Below are positions 25,915 through 34,822 of a stretch of 64,000 nt of DNA, piece by piece. The first letter of the stretch is position 1. Every line of letters starts with the position of its first letter. Location: assembly GCF_024494725.1 (NCBI RefSeq), contig NZ_JANHDK010000001.1, positions 186,001 through 250,000 on the forward strand, read 5' to 3'. This stretch comes from Haloplanus ruber (GTDB taxonomy: Archaea; Halobacteriota; Halobacteria; Halobacteriales; Haloferacaceae). Made by a program: the position numbers and the translations under genes. Under the pieces are notes generated by a model that had not been told where the DNA came from, searched no databases, and saw nothing but the letters and a program-made list of their open reading frames with translations.

Positions 25915-26688
25915 GTGTCCTGGAACACCGTCACGCTCGATATCGCCGACGGGGTCGCCCGCCTCACCGTGGACCGCCCAGACGCGCTGAACGCGATGAA
26001 CTCGGAGACGCTCGACGAGATTACGGCGGCCATCGCCGAGGCCGAACGCGAGGAGGCGCGGGTGCTCGTCCTCACGGGTGCCGGCGACGACGCGTTCATC
26101 GCCGGCGCCGACATCGACTACATGAAGGAGTTCTCGACGCCGGAGGCACTCGCCTACGCGGAGCGCGGCCAGGCGGTCGTCCGCGACCTGCAGTCGTTCC
26201 CCGGCGTGACCATCGCCGCGATCAACGGCTACGCCTTCGGCGGGGGCTGTGAGTTCGCCCTCGCCTGTGATCTACGGGTGGCGAGCGAACGAGCCGTCAT
26301 CGGACAGACAGAGATCGATCTGGGTATCATCCCCGGATGGGGCGGCACGCAACTCCTCCAGCGCCTCGTGTCCGACGAGACGGCGCGCCGGCTGATCTAC
26401 TTCGGCGACCGCCTCGACGCACAGGACGCCTACGAGCAGGGACTCGTCGGCGAAGTGGTCGCCCACGACGACCTCTCGGATCACGTCGACGAGATGGCGG
26501 CGACGCTCGCGGCCAAACCCCGCAACGCCCTCTACGCGGCCAAGGAGGCGCTCAACGCCTACCACGAGACCGGCGGCGAGGGCGGATTCACCGTCGAGCG
26601 ACGGGCCTGGAGCGGCCTGTTCGGCACGGCCGACCAGCGCGAGGGCATGGAAGCCTTCGTCGAGAAGCGTGACCCCGAGTTCGAGTGA
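25915..26688 (+). CDS. Enoyl-CoA hydratase/isomerase family protein
   Basis: A 257-residue crotonase-fold protein from a proposed GTG start at 25915. It shows DRPDALNAMN, the oxyanion-hole segment GAGDDAFIAGADIDYMKEF, the second oxyanion segment INGYAFGGGCEFALACDLRVAS, and EIDLGIIPGWGGTQ with the catalytic-type Glu. Likely acts in beta-oxidation or amino-acid catabolism. The GTG gives the usual family length; the frame upstream overlaps copZ and looks unconserved. A TATA-like GATTAACC lies about 30 nt before the GTG. Confidence 0.92.
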   Translation: MSWNTVTLDIADGVARLTVDRPDALNAMNSETLDEITAAIAEAEREEARVLVLTGAGDDAFIAGADIDYMKEFSTPEALAYAERGQAVVRDLQSFPGVTIAAINGYAFGGGCEFALACDLRVASERAVIGQTEIDLGIIPGWGGTQLLQRLVSDETARRLIYFGDRLDAQDAYEQGLVGEVVAHDDLSDHVDEMAATLAAKPRNALYAAKEALNAYHETGGEGGFTVERRAWSGLFGTADQREGMEAFVEKRDPEFE

Positions 26689-26753
26689 CGGCCCAAGCGG
26701 GTCGGTGTCGGTCGCCGGCGGTAGGCTAGCGACTGAGAGACGGGGCGCACTTC

Positions 26754-28022
26754 TCAGTCTCCGGGAGACCACGGCCAATCGAGGGTCGCCCGGGGATCGC
26801 CCGTCTCGCCGACCTGCGTGTACACGAGTAGCAGCGCGAGCGCCGCGAGCGCGCCGGCCGCGACGAAGGGAACCGCGAATCCGAACCGCTCCAGATAGCC
26901 CGAGGCGATGGGACCGATGGCGACGCCGAGACCGAACGCCATCGTCAGCACGGAGAGGGTGGTGCCCGATTCGCCCTCGCGGGCCAGGTCGCCGGCGACG
27001 GCGAGAGAGGGGGCGAACACGAGCGCCACGGCGACCCCGAGCAGGAAGCGAGTGAGCGTCATCAGCGCCGGTGAGAGGACGTACCCCTGGGCGACGGTCG
27101 TGGGGACGAGCAGACAGAAGCCCGTGAGGAGGAACGGTCGGCGGCCGTAGCGGTCGGCGCCCCGGCCGATGGGGATCTGGAAGGCGACGTTGGCGAGGGT
27201 GACGGCACCGAACTGGACGCCGAACCAGAGCGTCCCCTGTCCGAGTCGTTCGTTGATCCGGCCTTCGAGGGTGGCGAACATGGCGATACAGATGCCCATG
27301 GCGACGGTGCCGAGACCGAGGGTGAACACCGGATCGAGGAGGCGGTCGTCGCCGCGGACGGCCACGGAGAGGTCGTCGCTCGCCGCCGTCGCCGGCCGTT
27401 CGGGGTCGGAGACGAACGCCCAGACGGTCAGGAAGCTAATCGCGGCGCCGGCGACGGCGACGCCGAAGGCGGCGTCGAAGCCACGAGCTTCGACGACGAG
27501 GCCGGCGACGATGGGACCGAAGCCGAAGCCGATCAGCCGAAAGGTGTTGAACACGCCGAAGTTGCTCCCGCGGTCGTTGCCGGTCGCGAGTTCGTTCACC
27601 AGCGCCACGGTACAGGGGATGGTGAAGGCAGCGCCGATCCCTTGGAGAATCCGCAGGAGGACCACGAGCCAGTACGACGAGACGAACGCGTACGCGCCAC
27701 TGGCGGCGCCGAGCAACAGGAGGCCAAAGAGGATAAAGACACGGCGCCGACCGGTCCGATCCGAGAGCCGGCCGGTGAACGGCTGGGAGAGACTGTTCAG
27801 GAAGCCGAAAAGCGAGAGGACGATCCCGACGAGTAGATACTCCGTGATCGTCAGTGACGCGCCGAGAACCGACACTTGCGTCCCGACGAGCGCCTCGATG
27901 GGGACGTGCCCGCTCGCCAGATAGAGCGGCAGAACGACGATCAGAAACGAGTTGCCGACGGCGTCGGCCATCCGCGCCAGCCCGAGCGCAAACACCCGCC
28001 GATCGATGTCAAGCAGACCCAT
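26754..28022 (-). CDS. MFS transporter
   Basis: A 422-residue major facilitator with 12 predicted helices. The loop 2-3 signature reads GRLSDRTGRRRVF and the equivalent in the second half is GRGADRYGRRPF; the N-terminal helix region is FLIVVLPLYL. Substrate unknown; the sequence is nearest drug or multidrug exporters. The ATG at 28022 begins MGLLDIDRRVFALGLARMAD, a common haloarchaeal MFS start. Confidence 0.9.
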   Translation of the reverse strand: MGLLDIDRRVFALGLARMADAVGNSFLIVVLPLYLASGHVPIEALVGTQVSVLGASLTITEYLLVGIVLSLFGFLNSLSQPFTGRLSDRTGRRRVFILFGLLLLGAASGAYAFVSSYWLVVLLRILQGIGAAFTIPCTVALVNELATGNDRGSNFGVFNTFRLIGFGFGPIVAGLVVEARGFDAAFGVAVAGAAISFLTVWAFVSDPERPATAASDDLSVAVRGDDRLLDPVFTLGLGTVAMGICIAMFATLEGRINERLGQGTLWFGVQFGAVTLANVAFQIPIGRGADRYGRRPFLLTGFCLLVPTTVAQGYVLSPALMTLTRFLLGVAVALVFAPSLAVAGDLAREGESGTTLSVLTMAFGLGVAIGPIASGYLERFGFAVPFVAAGALAALALLLVYTQVGETGDPRATLDWPWSPGD

Positions 28023-28171
28023 CTCGTCACCGGATGAAACCTCTACCCACCTCACGGTTGCGCTCTCGATCCGGAGCGACCCCGGCAGGCACGGCGACAG
28101 GCCGAGGCGTGGCCCGATCCAGCGGGACGAAGCCCCGTAGCTATTCATACTCCGCGCCCGAACATCGAGAT

Positions 28172-28633
28172 ATGGAGCACACCGCCGAGGTGACCGGCAT
28201 CGGGGTGGGCACGAGCGACGACGGCTCGAACGTCCCCGCCGTCCTCCTCGCCGCCAGATCGGAGTATCTCCCCATCGTCATCACGGCCGACCAAGCGCGC
28301 GCGATCCAACTCGGACTGTCGGGAGAACCGTTCGAGCGACCACTCACACATGACCTGCTCGTCGAGATGCTCACGGAGTTCGGCGGCGCCGTCGACGGCA
28401 TCCGGATCGACGACCTCGCGGACGGCACCTTCTACGCGAAGGTCGACGTCGAGCGGTACGACGAGGGCGAGGCCCGGAAGTTCGTCTTCGACGCCCGCCC
28501 CAGTGACGCCGTCGCCCTCGCGGTTCGTGTCGACTGCCCGATCACCGTCACCGACGCCGTCCTCGACCAGGCCGGCCGCCCGGAGGACGAGTTCGAACCC
28601 GAGCGGATCGACGACTTCGACGAGGAACCCTGA
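28172..28633 (+). CDS. Bifunctional nuclease (DUF151) domain protein
   Basis: A 153-residue protein with the BFN/DUF151 domain: AVLLAARSEYLPIVITADQARAI, then LTHDLLVEMLTEFGG and a C-terminal FDARPSDAVALAVRVDCPI. Plant and bacterial members have been described as acting on DNA and RNA, but the archaeal role is unknown. The C-terminal 25 residues are acidic. Single gene with a 60-bp gap before the thioesterase gene. Confidence 0.88.
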   Translation: MEHTAEVTGIGVGTSDDGSNVPAVLLAARSEYLPIVITADQARAIQLGLSGEPFERPLTHDLLVEMLTEFGGAVDGIRIDDLADGTFYAKVDVERYDEGEARKFVFDARPSDAVALAVRVDCPITVTDAVLDQAGRPEDEFEPERIDDFDEEP

Positions 28634-28693
28634 CGCGGACGCCACCCGGCGGAATCGGGAGGACTTTTCACGACCCCGGCGCACGCACACGCT

Positions 28694-29167
28694 ATGACTG
28701 CGACGCTGGCGGAGTCCCACACCGAGATGACGGAGATCGTCCTCCCTAACGACACGAACACCTACGGGCGGGCACTCGGGGGCGCCGTCCTGCACTGGAT
28801 GGACGTCTGTGGTGCCATCGCGGCCATGCGCTTTGCCAACGAGAAGGTCGTCACCGCGTCGATGGAACACGTCGATTTTAAAAGCCCCATCGACCTCGGC
28901 GAGGTGGTCGTCGTCGAGGCGTACGTCTACGGCACGGGATCGACGAGCATCGAGGTGAACGTCGAGGTGCGCGCCGAAAACCCCCAAGCGGACACCGAAC
29001 GGGACACTACCTCCTCGTTTTTCACGTTCGTCGCGGTGGACGAGGACGGAGCGCCCACGTCGGTTCCGGACCTCAACTGCCCGACGGAGGCCGAGCGGCG
29101 ACTGCGCGATGTCGCCCTAGACGACCGGGAAACGCAACTGGCGCGTCTCGTCGAGCGGATGGAGTGA
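28694..29167 (+). CDS. Acyl-CoA thioesterase, hotdog fold
   Basis: A 157-residue protein of the YciA/BFIT-like thioesterase family. ASMEHVDFKSPIDLGEVVVVEAYVYGTGSTSIEV is the classic hotdog helix-to-strand stretch, and NDTNTYGRALGGAVLHWMDVCGAIAA holds the catalytic Asn/Asp region. It hydrolyses acyl-CoA to free acid and CoA; chain length is unknown. The stop abuts that of the convergent KaiC-like gene. Confidence 0.9.
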   Translation: MTATLAESHTEMTEIVLPNDTNTYGRALGGAVLHWMDVCGAIAAMRFANEKVVTASMEHVDFKSPIDLGEVVVVEAYVYGTGSTSIEVNVEVRAENPQADTERDTTSSFFTFVAVDEDGAPTSVPDLNCPTEAERRLRDVALDDRETQLARLVERME

Positions 29168-30616
29168 TCACTCCTCGTCGAGAAGTTCCGGCGTGCCGCC
29201 GAGGATGCCACGCATCTGGGTGAGGGGGTCGCCGACGCGGATGCCGTCGGCGGTGATGTCGAACTCTCGGAGGGTCCGCTCAAAGTCGCTCGTGCGCTTT
29301 TTCAGGACGCCGATGGCCTTCCGCAGTTCGCCGTGGAGTTCGAGATGGCGAAGGAAGACGATGTTGTCGGCGAGATAGCTGATGTTCTCCTGGGTGGCGA
29401 CGAAATCGCCCGTGACGCCCGTGGTTTCGTCGACGAAAATCGTCGTCACGCCCGCGTTCTTGAGATAGCGCCCGAGCGCGTGCATCCGCTGGAGGATCAT
29501 ATCCTCCTCCCCGCGGAGGGTCAGACGGTAGCCGGCGATGCCGTCGATCATGACGATCCGGGTGTCGTTTTGCTCGACGTCCTCGCGGACGATGCTCGCA
29601 AACTCCTGTGGAGAGAGTTCCAGCGCCTCGATCTCCCGCACCGAGAGCGTGCCGCGGTCGATCATCTCCGTCACCGGGATGCCGATGGCCGCCGACCGCT
29701 GGAGGAACGTCTCGGTGTTCTCCTCGAAGAGGTAGATCACGGAGCGCTCGTCGCGGCTGGCGGCCTCCTTCATGAACTGGGTCCCGAGTGTCGTCTTGCC
29801 GGCACCGGTCGGGCCGCTGACGACGGTCACCGTCCCGCGTTCCAGCCCGCCGTGCAGGAGGTTGTCGATCTCCGAGATGCCCGAGGAAAGCTGTTCGCTC
29901 GGGAAGTCGGCGGTGTGATCGCTCGGCTCCAGAATCGGGAAAACGCGGATGCCGTCGTCGGTGATGCGGTAGGCGTGTTCCCCGCTTCGGGTGGTCGACC
30001 CGCGGAACTTGGGGACCGTGATCGTCCGGCCGTAGGCAGCGGTCTCTAGTTTGATCGTGCCGTCGGCGATGAACTCCAGGTCCTCGGTCGGGAGTTCGCG
30101 GGTGTTCTGGACGGTGAAGACGGCGGTCGCCCCCTGCTGTTTGAGATAGCGCATGAAGCCGACGACCTGCTTGCGGAACTGGTAGTCGTCGGCGACGAGG
30201 TAGCGAAGCTGTGTGAGTGGGTCGACGACCACCCGATCCGGATCGACCGCCGCGACCGTGTCCACGATTTCGGACGTGAGCGGCTCCTGTTCGACCTCGG
30301 CGGCGCCGAAGATGTCGTACGAGTCGTCTTCGGTGAACGCCTCGGCCGAGGGACTCAGGTCCAGAAATTCGATGGCATCGGTGTCGAACCCGAGCGCCGC
30401 CGCGTTCGTCCGCAGGTCGTCGAGGTCCTCTTCGAGGTTGATGAACAGTGCCGTTTCGCCGTTCTCGACGCCCGCTTGGAGAAAGTGAAACCCGAGGATG
30501 GTCTTGCCCGACCCGGCAGGCCCGCGGAACATGTAGTTACGCTCCGCGACGAACCCGCCGTGCAGAATCTCGTCAAGCCCCGCGGACCCCGTCGCGAGCC
30601 GACTAGTCGACGTCAT
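29168..30616 (-). CDS. KaiC-like double-domain RecA-superfamily ATPase
   Basis: A 482-residue protein with two KaiC-type ATPase domains. Walker A motifs are GPAGSGKT (32-39) and GPTGAGKT (268-275); catalytic Glu pairs follow at EE62-63 and EE298-299; RecA-type Asp strands are VVVDPLTQLRYL and IVMIDGIAG. Haloarchaea use these proteins in signalling rather than in a proven clock (no kaiA/kaiB here). The C-terminal phosphorylation segment of KaiC is not evident. It is divergent from a LOV-domain kinase 123 bp away. Confidence 0.92.
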   Translation of the reverse strand: MTSTSRLATGSAGLDEILHGGFVAERNYMFRGPAGSGKTILGFHFLQAGVENGETALFINLEEDLDDLRTNAAALGFDTDAIEFLDLSPSAEAFTEDDSYDIFGAAEVEQEPLTSEIVDTVAAVDPDRVVVDPLTQLRYLVADDYQFRKQVVGFMRYLKQQGATAVFTVQNTRELPTEDLEFIADGTIKLETAAYGRTITVPKFRGSTTRSGEHAYRITDDGIRVFPILEPSDHTADFPSEQLSSGISEIDNLLHGGLERGTVTVVSGPTGAGKTTLGTQFMKEAASRDERSVIYLFEENTETFLQRSAAIGIPVTEMIDRGTLSVREIEALELSPQEFASIVREDVEQNDTRIVMIDGIAGYRLTLRGEEDMILQRMHALGRYLKNAGVTTIFVDETTGVTGDFVATQENISYLADNIVFLRHLELHGELRKAIGVLKKRTSDFERTLREFDITADGIRVGDPLTQMRGILGGTPELLDEE

Positions 30617-30640
30617 GGATGCTCAGTATTGGACGGACAG

Positions 30641-30650
30641 GTATATAAAC
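30641..30650 (-). promoter_or_regulatory. TATA box of the KaiC-like gene
   Basis: Minus-strand GTTTATATAC lies about 25 nt before the ATG at 30616, predicting a near-leaderless transcript. The other 70 bp of this intergenic region would carry the promoter of the LOV kinase in the opposite direction. Confidence 0.6.
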
Positions 30651-30739
30651 GACAGCCGTCGTGACAGCAAATCTCCAGAAGCGAACCCTTACGGGCCAGT
30701 GGTTCGTGAGAGCCGATACTACCGACCTCGTCGCAACAC

Positions 30740-32221
30740 ATGTCACACGAACAGGCGGATGGGGCGACCGAAGCGAGCGGCGGCCGACCGACCGTCAACG
30801 AGCCTCGGGTGTTGGTGCTCATGGCCCCGGGCCGGAACCGTGACCTCCTCGTCGAGGCGCTCGGGCGCCAATACCGGGTCGAGACGACGACCGATGCCGC
30901 GGCACTGGACGCACCGTTCGACTGCTGTGTGTTCGACCGGCAGGGCCTCGATAGAGCCGAGTTCGACCGGATCGCCGACCTCGTCGAGACTGGCCGTGAG
31001 ACGACGAGTGCCTTCCTCCCGTTCGTGTTGCTGGTGCCGGCCGATACCGCCGATTCGATGGGGACGACCGTCTGGGACTACGTCGACGACGTGATCGAAC
31101 TCCCGGCCGGGCGGGCAGAACTCCTCTCTCGAATCGACAACTTGGTTCAGCGGCGACAGACCGCCGTCGAACTCGACTCACGGTCCCGGGAGCTAGAGGA
31201 GACGATTGCCGAACTCCGCCTGAAGGAGCGTGCGATGGACAAGGCACCGGTCGGAATCACCATCACCGATCCGACGCAGGACGACAACCCGATGATCTAC
31301 GTCAACGAGCAGTTCCAAGCGCTGACCGGGTACGACACCGAGGAGGTGCTCGGTCGGAACTGTCGCTTCCTGCAGGGCGACGATACCGATCCGGAGACGC
31401 GTCGCCTGCTCCGGGAGCGAATCGATGCCGAGCGACCGGTCTCGGCCGACATCGTCAACTACCGCAAGAACGGACAGCGCTTCTGGCAGAAGCTCGACAT
31501 CACTCCCGTCCGCGACGAGGAGGGGTGTGTCGTGAACTTCGTCGGCTTCCAGACCGAGATCACCGACCGCAAGATCCGGGAGCGACGCCTCGAGGTCCTG
31601 AACCGCGTCCTCAGCCATAACCTGAAAAATAAGATGAACCTGATCGAGGGCCACGTCGCGTTGCTCCGTGAGGAGATGGATCGTGACGGGTCGCTCGGAG
31701 TGATCGAACGGGCGGCGAACGACCTCATGGCGCTCGGGGAGTCGGTGCGTCGGATCGACCAGATCATCTCGACGGCCGAACCCGCGGACGAACCGGTCTC
31801 CCTGCACGAGCGGATCGAGCAACTAGTCAACGTCCTGCGAGATCGCTACCCCGAGGCGACGTTCAGCGTCTCCCTCCCCGAGACCACCTGCGACGTCGCC
31901 GTGGGCGGGCTGACGGCGGCCCTAGAGGAGGCGATGGAAAACGCCGTCCGGCACAACACCGGAACCGAGCCAACTGTCGAGGTCCGGGTCAAGACCCGCG
32001 ACGAGGCGTGGGTCGACATCGAAATCGAGGACAACGGCCCGGGCATCCCGGACCGGGAAATCGAGGTGCTCGAAGGCGGGGAAAGCCCCCTGAACCACGC
32101 CGAGCGACTCGGCCTCTGGCAGATCCACTGGATCGTCACCAACTCCGGCGGCGAGTTCTCGGTGCGCGACGCGCCGTCGGGCGGCACCGTCGTCACGCTC
32201 TCGGTCCCGGCTCGCGACTAG
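30740..32221 (+). CDS. LOV-domain sensor histidine kinase
   Basis: A 493-residue cytoplasmic kinase. Residues 22-140 form a receiver-like domain lacking some acidic ligands. A short coiled coil (140-165) leads into a LOV-type PAS domain (165-275) with GRNCRFLQG at 205-213 (adduct Cys208), NYRKNGQRFWQKL and FVGFQTEIT (flavin-contacting Gln271). The kinase core has H293 in LSHNLKN, the N-box EEAMENAVRHN and the G-box DNGPGIP. The Cys and Gln pattern is that of FMN-binding blue-light LOV domains. No membrane segment, and no partner receiver protein is adjacent. Confidence 0.9.
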   Translation: MSHEQADGATEASGGRPTVNEPRVLVLMAPGRNRDLLVEALGRQYRVETTTDAAALDAPFDCCVFDRQGLDRAEFDRIADLVETGRETTSAFLPFVLLVPADTADSMGTTVWDYVDDVIELPAGRAELLSRIDNLVQRRQTAVELDSRSRELEETIAELRLKERAMDKAPVGITITDPTQDDNPMIYVNEQFQALTGYDTEEVLGRNCRFLQGDDTDPETRRLLRERIDAERPVSADIVNYRKNGQRFWQKLDITPVRDEEGCVVNFVGFQTEITDRKIRERRLEVLNRVLSHNLKNKMNLIEGHVALLREEMDRDGSLGVIERAANDLMALGESVRRIDQIISTAEPADEPVSLHERIEQLVNVLRDRYPEATFSVSLPETTCDVAVGGLTAALEEAMENAVRHNTGTEPTVEVRVKTRDEAWVDIEIEDNGPGIPDREIEVLEGGESPLNHAERLGLWQIHWIVTNSGGEFSVRDAPSGGTVVTLSVPARD

Positions 32222-32676
32222 TCGAAATCGGGGAGGTCGTCCGGGGCCTCGTACTCCGTCTCCCAGTCGATATACTCGTCGAGTAACACGTCACACGCCA
32301 TCTGTCCGAGTTCGGTCATCGCGGCGTTGATCCCCGAGACCGTCCCCCACGAGTCCAGTTCGGGGTGATACTCACGCTCCTTCCAGTCTTCGGGAATGCC
32401 CGGCGCGTGGTAGCCAACCCGCTCCGCGAAGGCGTCCCAGAAGAAGTCGAACTGGCGGAGCATCTTTAGGTCCGTGACGATCCCGAACTCCCGTTCGTCG
32501 ATGTCGGTCGTGTCGGCCCACGCCTCGAACGCCGCTTCCCACGCACCCTCCCGGAGGAGGGCTTCGATCTCCTCGCGTTTGTACTCCGTATCTCCGACCA
32601 CGTCCGCGTCCTCGTACTCGTTCGGATCGATCTCCTCGAGTTCCGGCGGCTCGGGGACGGGCACGTCCAGTGACAT
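32218..32676 (-). CDS. Hypothetical haloarchaeal protein
   Basis: A 152-residue acidic protein (MSLDVPVPEPPELEEIDPNE) with no motif I recognise. Helical stretches include KREEIEALLREGAWEAAFEAW and INAAMTELGQMACDVLLDEYI. Its stop codon shares CTAG with the stop of the convergent LOV kinase. The coding start is well supported by haloarchaeal codon bias; the ATG at 32676 is the first in frame after a run of unlikely sequence. Confidence 0.65.
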   Translation of the reverse strand: MSLDVPVPEPPELEEIDPNEYEDADVVGDTEYKREEIEALLREGAWEAAFEAWADTTDIDEREFGIVTDLKMLRQFDFFWDAFAERVGYHAPGIPEDWKEREYHPELDSWGTVSGINAAMTELGQMACDVLLDEYIDWETEYEAPDDLPDFD

Positions 32677-32816
32677 AGTCGTCGTTCGTCGACCGCGGCG
32701 ATAAAGCCTCGCCGTGGATTGCCTTCGGGACCGCCGAAATCGGAACGGATCACGCGCCTCGTCGAGGACGACCCCGACCGGTGAGATGACCGCGCGCGGA
32801 ACCGCGACCTTTTTGT

Positions 32817-32832
32817 TTTAGGTTTGCCTAAA
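32817..32832. promoter_or_regulatory. Iron-box-like palindrome (TTTAGG-N4-CCTAAA)
   Basis: TTTAGGTTTGCCTAAA: 6-bp perfect inverted arms around TTTG, ending 8 nt before the ATG at 32841 and just after a T-rich TATA-like run. It resembles the TTAGG-N-CCTAA boxes bound by DtxR/IdeR-family iron regulators in bacteria and archaea. The location between TATA and start codon would allow repression when metal is bound. Regulator identity is inferred. Confidence 0.55.
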
Positions 32833-32840
32833 CAGTCGCG

Positions 32841-32999
32841 ATGGACGCACGCACCCAGTCACACGCCGAGTCGGAATCGGCGGCCGCCAGCCCCGAGATC
32901 ACGGTCTGTGAGAGCGGCCCGGAGACGGCCGTCTTTCTCGAATCGGGGAACACGGACGGCTGGATCGCCAGTGACGTGACCGTCGACGTCCGTCGGTGA
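32841..32999 (+). CDS. Small acidic protein (DUF7331-like)
   Basis: A 52-residue protein: MDARTQSHAESESAAASPEI at the start and VFLESGNTDGWIASDVTV near the end. It resembles a haloarchaeal family of unknown function with an ESGNTDGWIASD core. It starts just behind an iron-box-like palindrome and ends 4 bp before the next gene, so the two form a small operon. Confidence 0.7.
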   Translation: MDARTQSHAESESAAASPEITVCESGPETAVFLESGNTDGWIASDVTVDVRR

Positions 33000-33003
33000 C
33001 ACC

Positions 33004-33288
33004 ATGTCCGAATCAGACAGCGAGAAGACGACGATCAGAACCGGCCGGGAGTTCGAACAGGAGTATCGCCTCGACGCCGACGAGGCGGGGCGGTTCCTGA
33101 TCGACCTCGGCGAACAACTCAGAGACGGCGACGAACTGACCATCGAAACCGACGAGTGGGTTCTCCCGTTCGCGTTCGGCGAACCCGTCGAACTCGAAGT
33201 CGACTTCGACGGCGTCGGAGAGCCGGAACTCGATATCGACCTGGAACTGCCGGGCCGAACGGACGAGAGCGCCCCCGACGTCTCGTAA
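33004..33288 (+). CDS. Amphi-Trp domain protein
   Basis: A 94-residue acidic protein with TIRTGREFEQEYRLDADEA, DGDELTIETDEWVLPFAFGEPVELEVDFD and a short acidic end. The alternating hydrophobic/acidic strands with a conserved Trp-containing strand match the amphi-Trp domain of unknown function. It is the second gene of the operon that starts behind the iron-box-like palindrome; a role in metal or stress response is suggested only by that context. Confidence 0.75.
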   Translation: MSESDSEKTTIRTGREFEQEYRLDADEAGRFLIDLGEQLRDGDELTIETDEWVLPFAFGEPVELEVDFDGVGEPELDIDLELPGRTDESAPDVS

Positions 33289-33329
33289 ACCGGCCCGACG
33301 ACGGTGGCCCTCGCTTGCTCCCTTCTTCG

Positions 33330-34721
33330 TCAGTCAGCGCTGCGTCGCGCGGCGACTGACTCGCCCCACCGCCAGTATGCCTCCGTCACCAGCCACGTCG
33401 CTCCGACGCCGGCGGCGAGAATCGTCGTGAGAAAGCCCCAAGGCGAGATCCACACCGGGCGGAACCACGGGGCGCGGTGGGCCCACCAGGAGGCGAGTCC
33501 CTCACCGACACCCTCGACGGGCGTCTCGTCGGTGATCCGGTCGAGCCACGCCTGGGGGGTGGTCCGGCCGGCTCCCGGCGACTCGCCGGCGCCGCCGTGG
33601 ACGGTGTACCGCCCCGTCGCGTTCAGTTCCTGGACGGTCGGGCCGTTCGAGCCGTCGCCGGTGCCGAGACGCTCGGCGTCGTAGGGCGCCCAGGTGGCGT
33701 AAAACTCCCACACGACCTCGCCGGTCGGTGTTACCTCGATCACCCGGTGGCCGAGGCTGTCGACGACGAGCGTGTTGCCGTTCGGGAGGCGGTCGGCGTC
33801 GCGTGGCCACGTCAGGTTGCCCGTCAGCGTCCACGTGCGATTCCACGTGCCGTCGGCCCGGGCGTACTCCACCACCCGGCCGTTCTCGCTGTCGGCGACG
33901 AGAATCGTCGGCCGGCCGTCCGGGCCGCGCAGGTAATCGGGGTTGTGCTGGGCGTGCAGGACATCGAGTTGCTCGTCGCTCCCCAGGCGCATCTCGATGT
34001 CGCCCGTGGTGCGGTTGAGCACGAGCACCTGATCGAAGTTCCGGGGCGAGACCAACAGGCGGTCCTCGCCGACCGGATCGACATCGTTGACGTGCGTCCA
34101 GTCGTCGTCGACGCCGCCGTCGGTGTCGGCAGGGAAGTGATCGGCGAACCGCCACTCCCAGGTGACCTCACCTCGTGACCGGTTCCAGACGACGATCCGG
34201 TCGCCGCTGGTACCGTTTTGCACGTCCGCCCGCATGTGTGCGACGACCAGACGCCCGTCGTCGAGTCGGTCGACGTCGTGGGTGTCGGTAAAGGGGAGTC
34301 GTTCGGTCCAGACGCGCTCGCGCGTCTCGCGGTCGAGTTCGTAGACGAGCGTCTCGCCGTTCCGCGGGCTCACCACGAGTAGGTTCCCGTTGGGCAGCGG
34401 GTCCACGTCGTAGAACCAGCCGCGAGCGTCGTCGTGGTCACCCTGGTACTGCCACCGGAGGTCACCGCCGGAAGCGACCGAGAGGAGGCGTGGCGGCCGC
34501 GACCGGTCGAACCGTCCGGCGAAGTGGACCCCCTGCGTGCTGATGATCGTCGCGTTCGACGGCTCGCGTTCGACGGTCCCGGGTCCGAGCGAGCCGTCGT
34601 CGACCGGGTCGTAGGCGAGAGACGACCCCGCGGAGACGAGCACCAACACGAGGAGGACGAGCGCGAACGCCGGCCGGGGACGAATGCGACTGGCCACGCG
34701 TGCCGTCCGGACGGCCGTCAC
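33330..34721 (-). CDS. Arylsulfotransferase-like beta-propeller, membrane-anchored
   Basis: A 463-residue surface protein. An N-terminal hydrophobic segment (residues 17-36, FALVLLVLVLVSAGSSLAY) serves as signal or anchor, and a C-terminal segment (FLTTILAAGVGATWLV) anchors the chain. Between them are repeats of a propeller-like blade (DVDPLPNGNLLVVSPRNGETLVYELDRET; DADRLPNGNTLVVDSLGHRVIEV) as in the ASST/arylsulfotransferase and NHL-like families. The catalytic His of true ASST is not obvious, so activity is uncertain. Several N-x-S/T sequons (NATI, NGTS, NRSR, NRTT) fit an N-glycosylated exterior domain. Confidence 0.78.
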   Translation of the reverse strand: MTAVRTARVASRIRPRPAFALVLLVLVLVSAGSSLAYDPVDDGSLGPGTVEREPSNATIISTQGVHFAGRFDRSRPPRLLSVASGGDLRWQYQGDHDDARGWFYDVDPLPNGNLLVVSPRNGETLVYELDRETRERVWTERLPFTDTHDVDRLDDGRLVVAHMRADVQNGTSGDRIVVWNRSRGEVTWEWRFADHFPADTDGGVDDDWTHVNDVDPVGEDRLLVSPRNFDQVLVLNRTTGDIEMRLGSDEQLDVLHAQHNPDYLRGPDGRPTILVADSENGRVVEYARADGTWNRTWTLTGNLTWPRDADRLPNGNTLVVDSLGHRVIEVTPTGEVVWEFYATWAPYDAERLGTGDGSNGPTVQELNATGRYTVHGGAGESPGAGRTTPQAWLDRITDETPVEGVGEGLASWWAHRAPWFRPVWISPWGFLTTILAAGVGATWLVTEAYWRWGESVAARRSAD

Positions 34722-34822
34722 CTGAATCCTGTGTTTTGGCGGTGCGGTGTCGCGGCCTACGACCGACGCCCGGCGGCACGTCCGACCACCGTTTTGATAT
34801 ACGCGCGGGGACTGGGTCGGGT

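Noticed and set aside
29168-30616. True circadian KaiC
   Set aside because: No kaiA or kaiB nearby and the phosphorylation segment of cyanobacterial KaiC is not evident, so only a KaiC-like ATPase is called.
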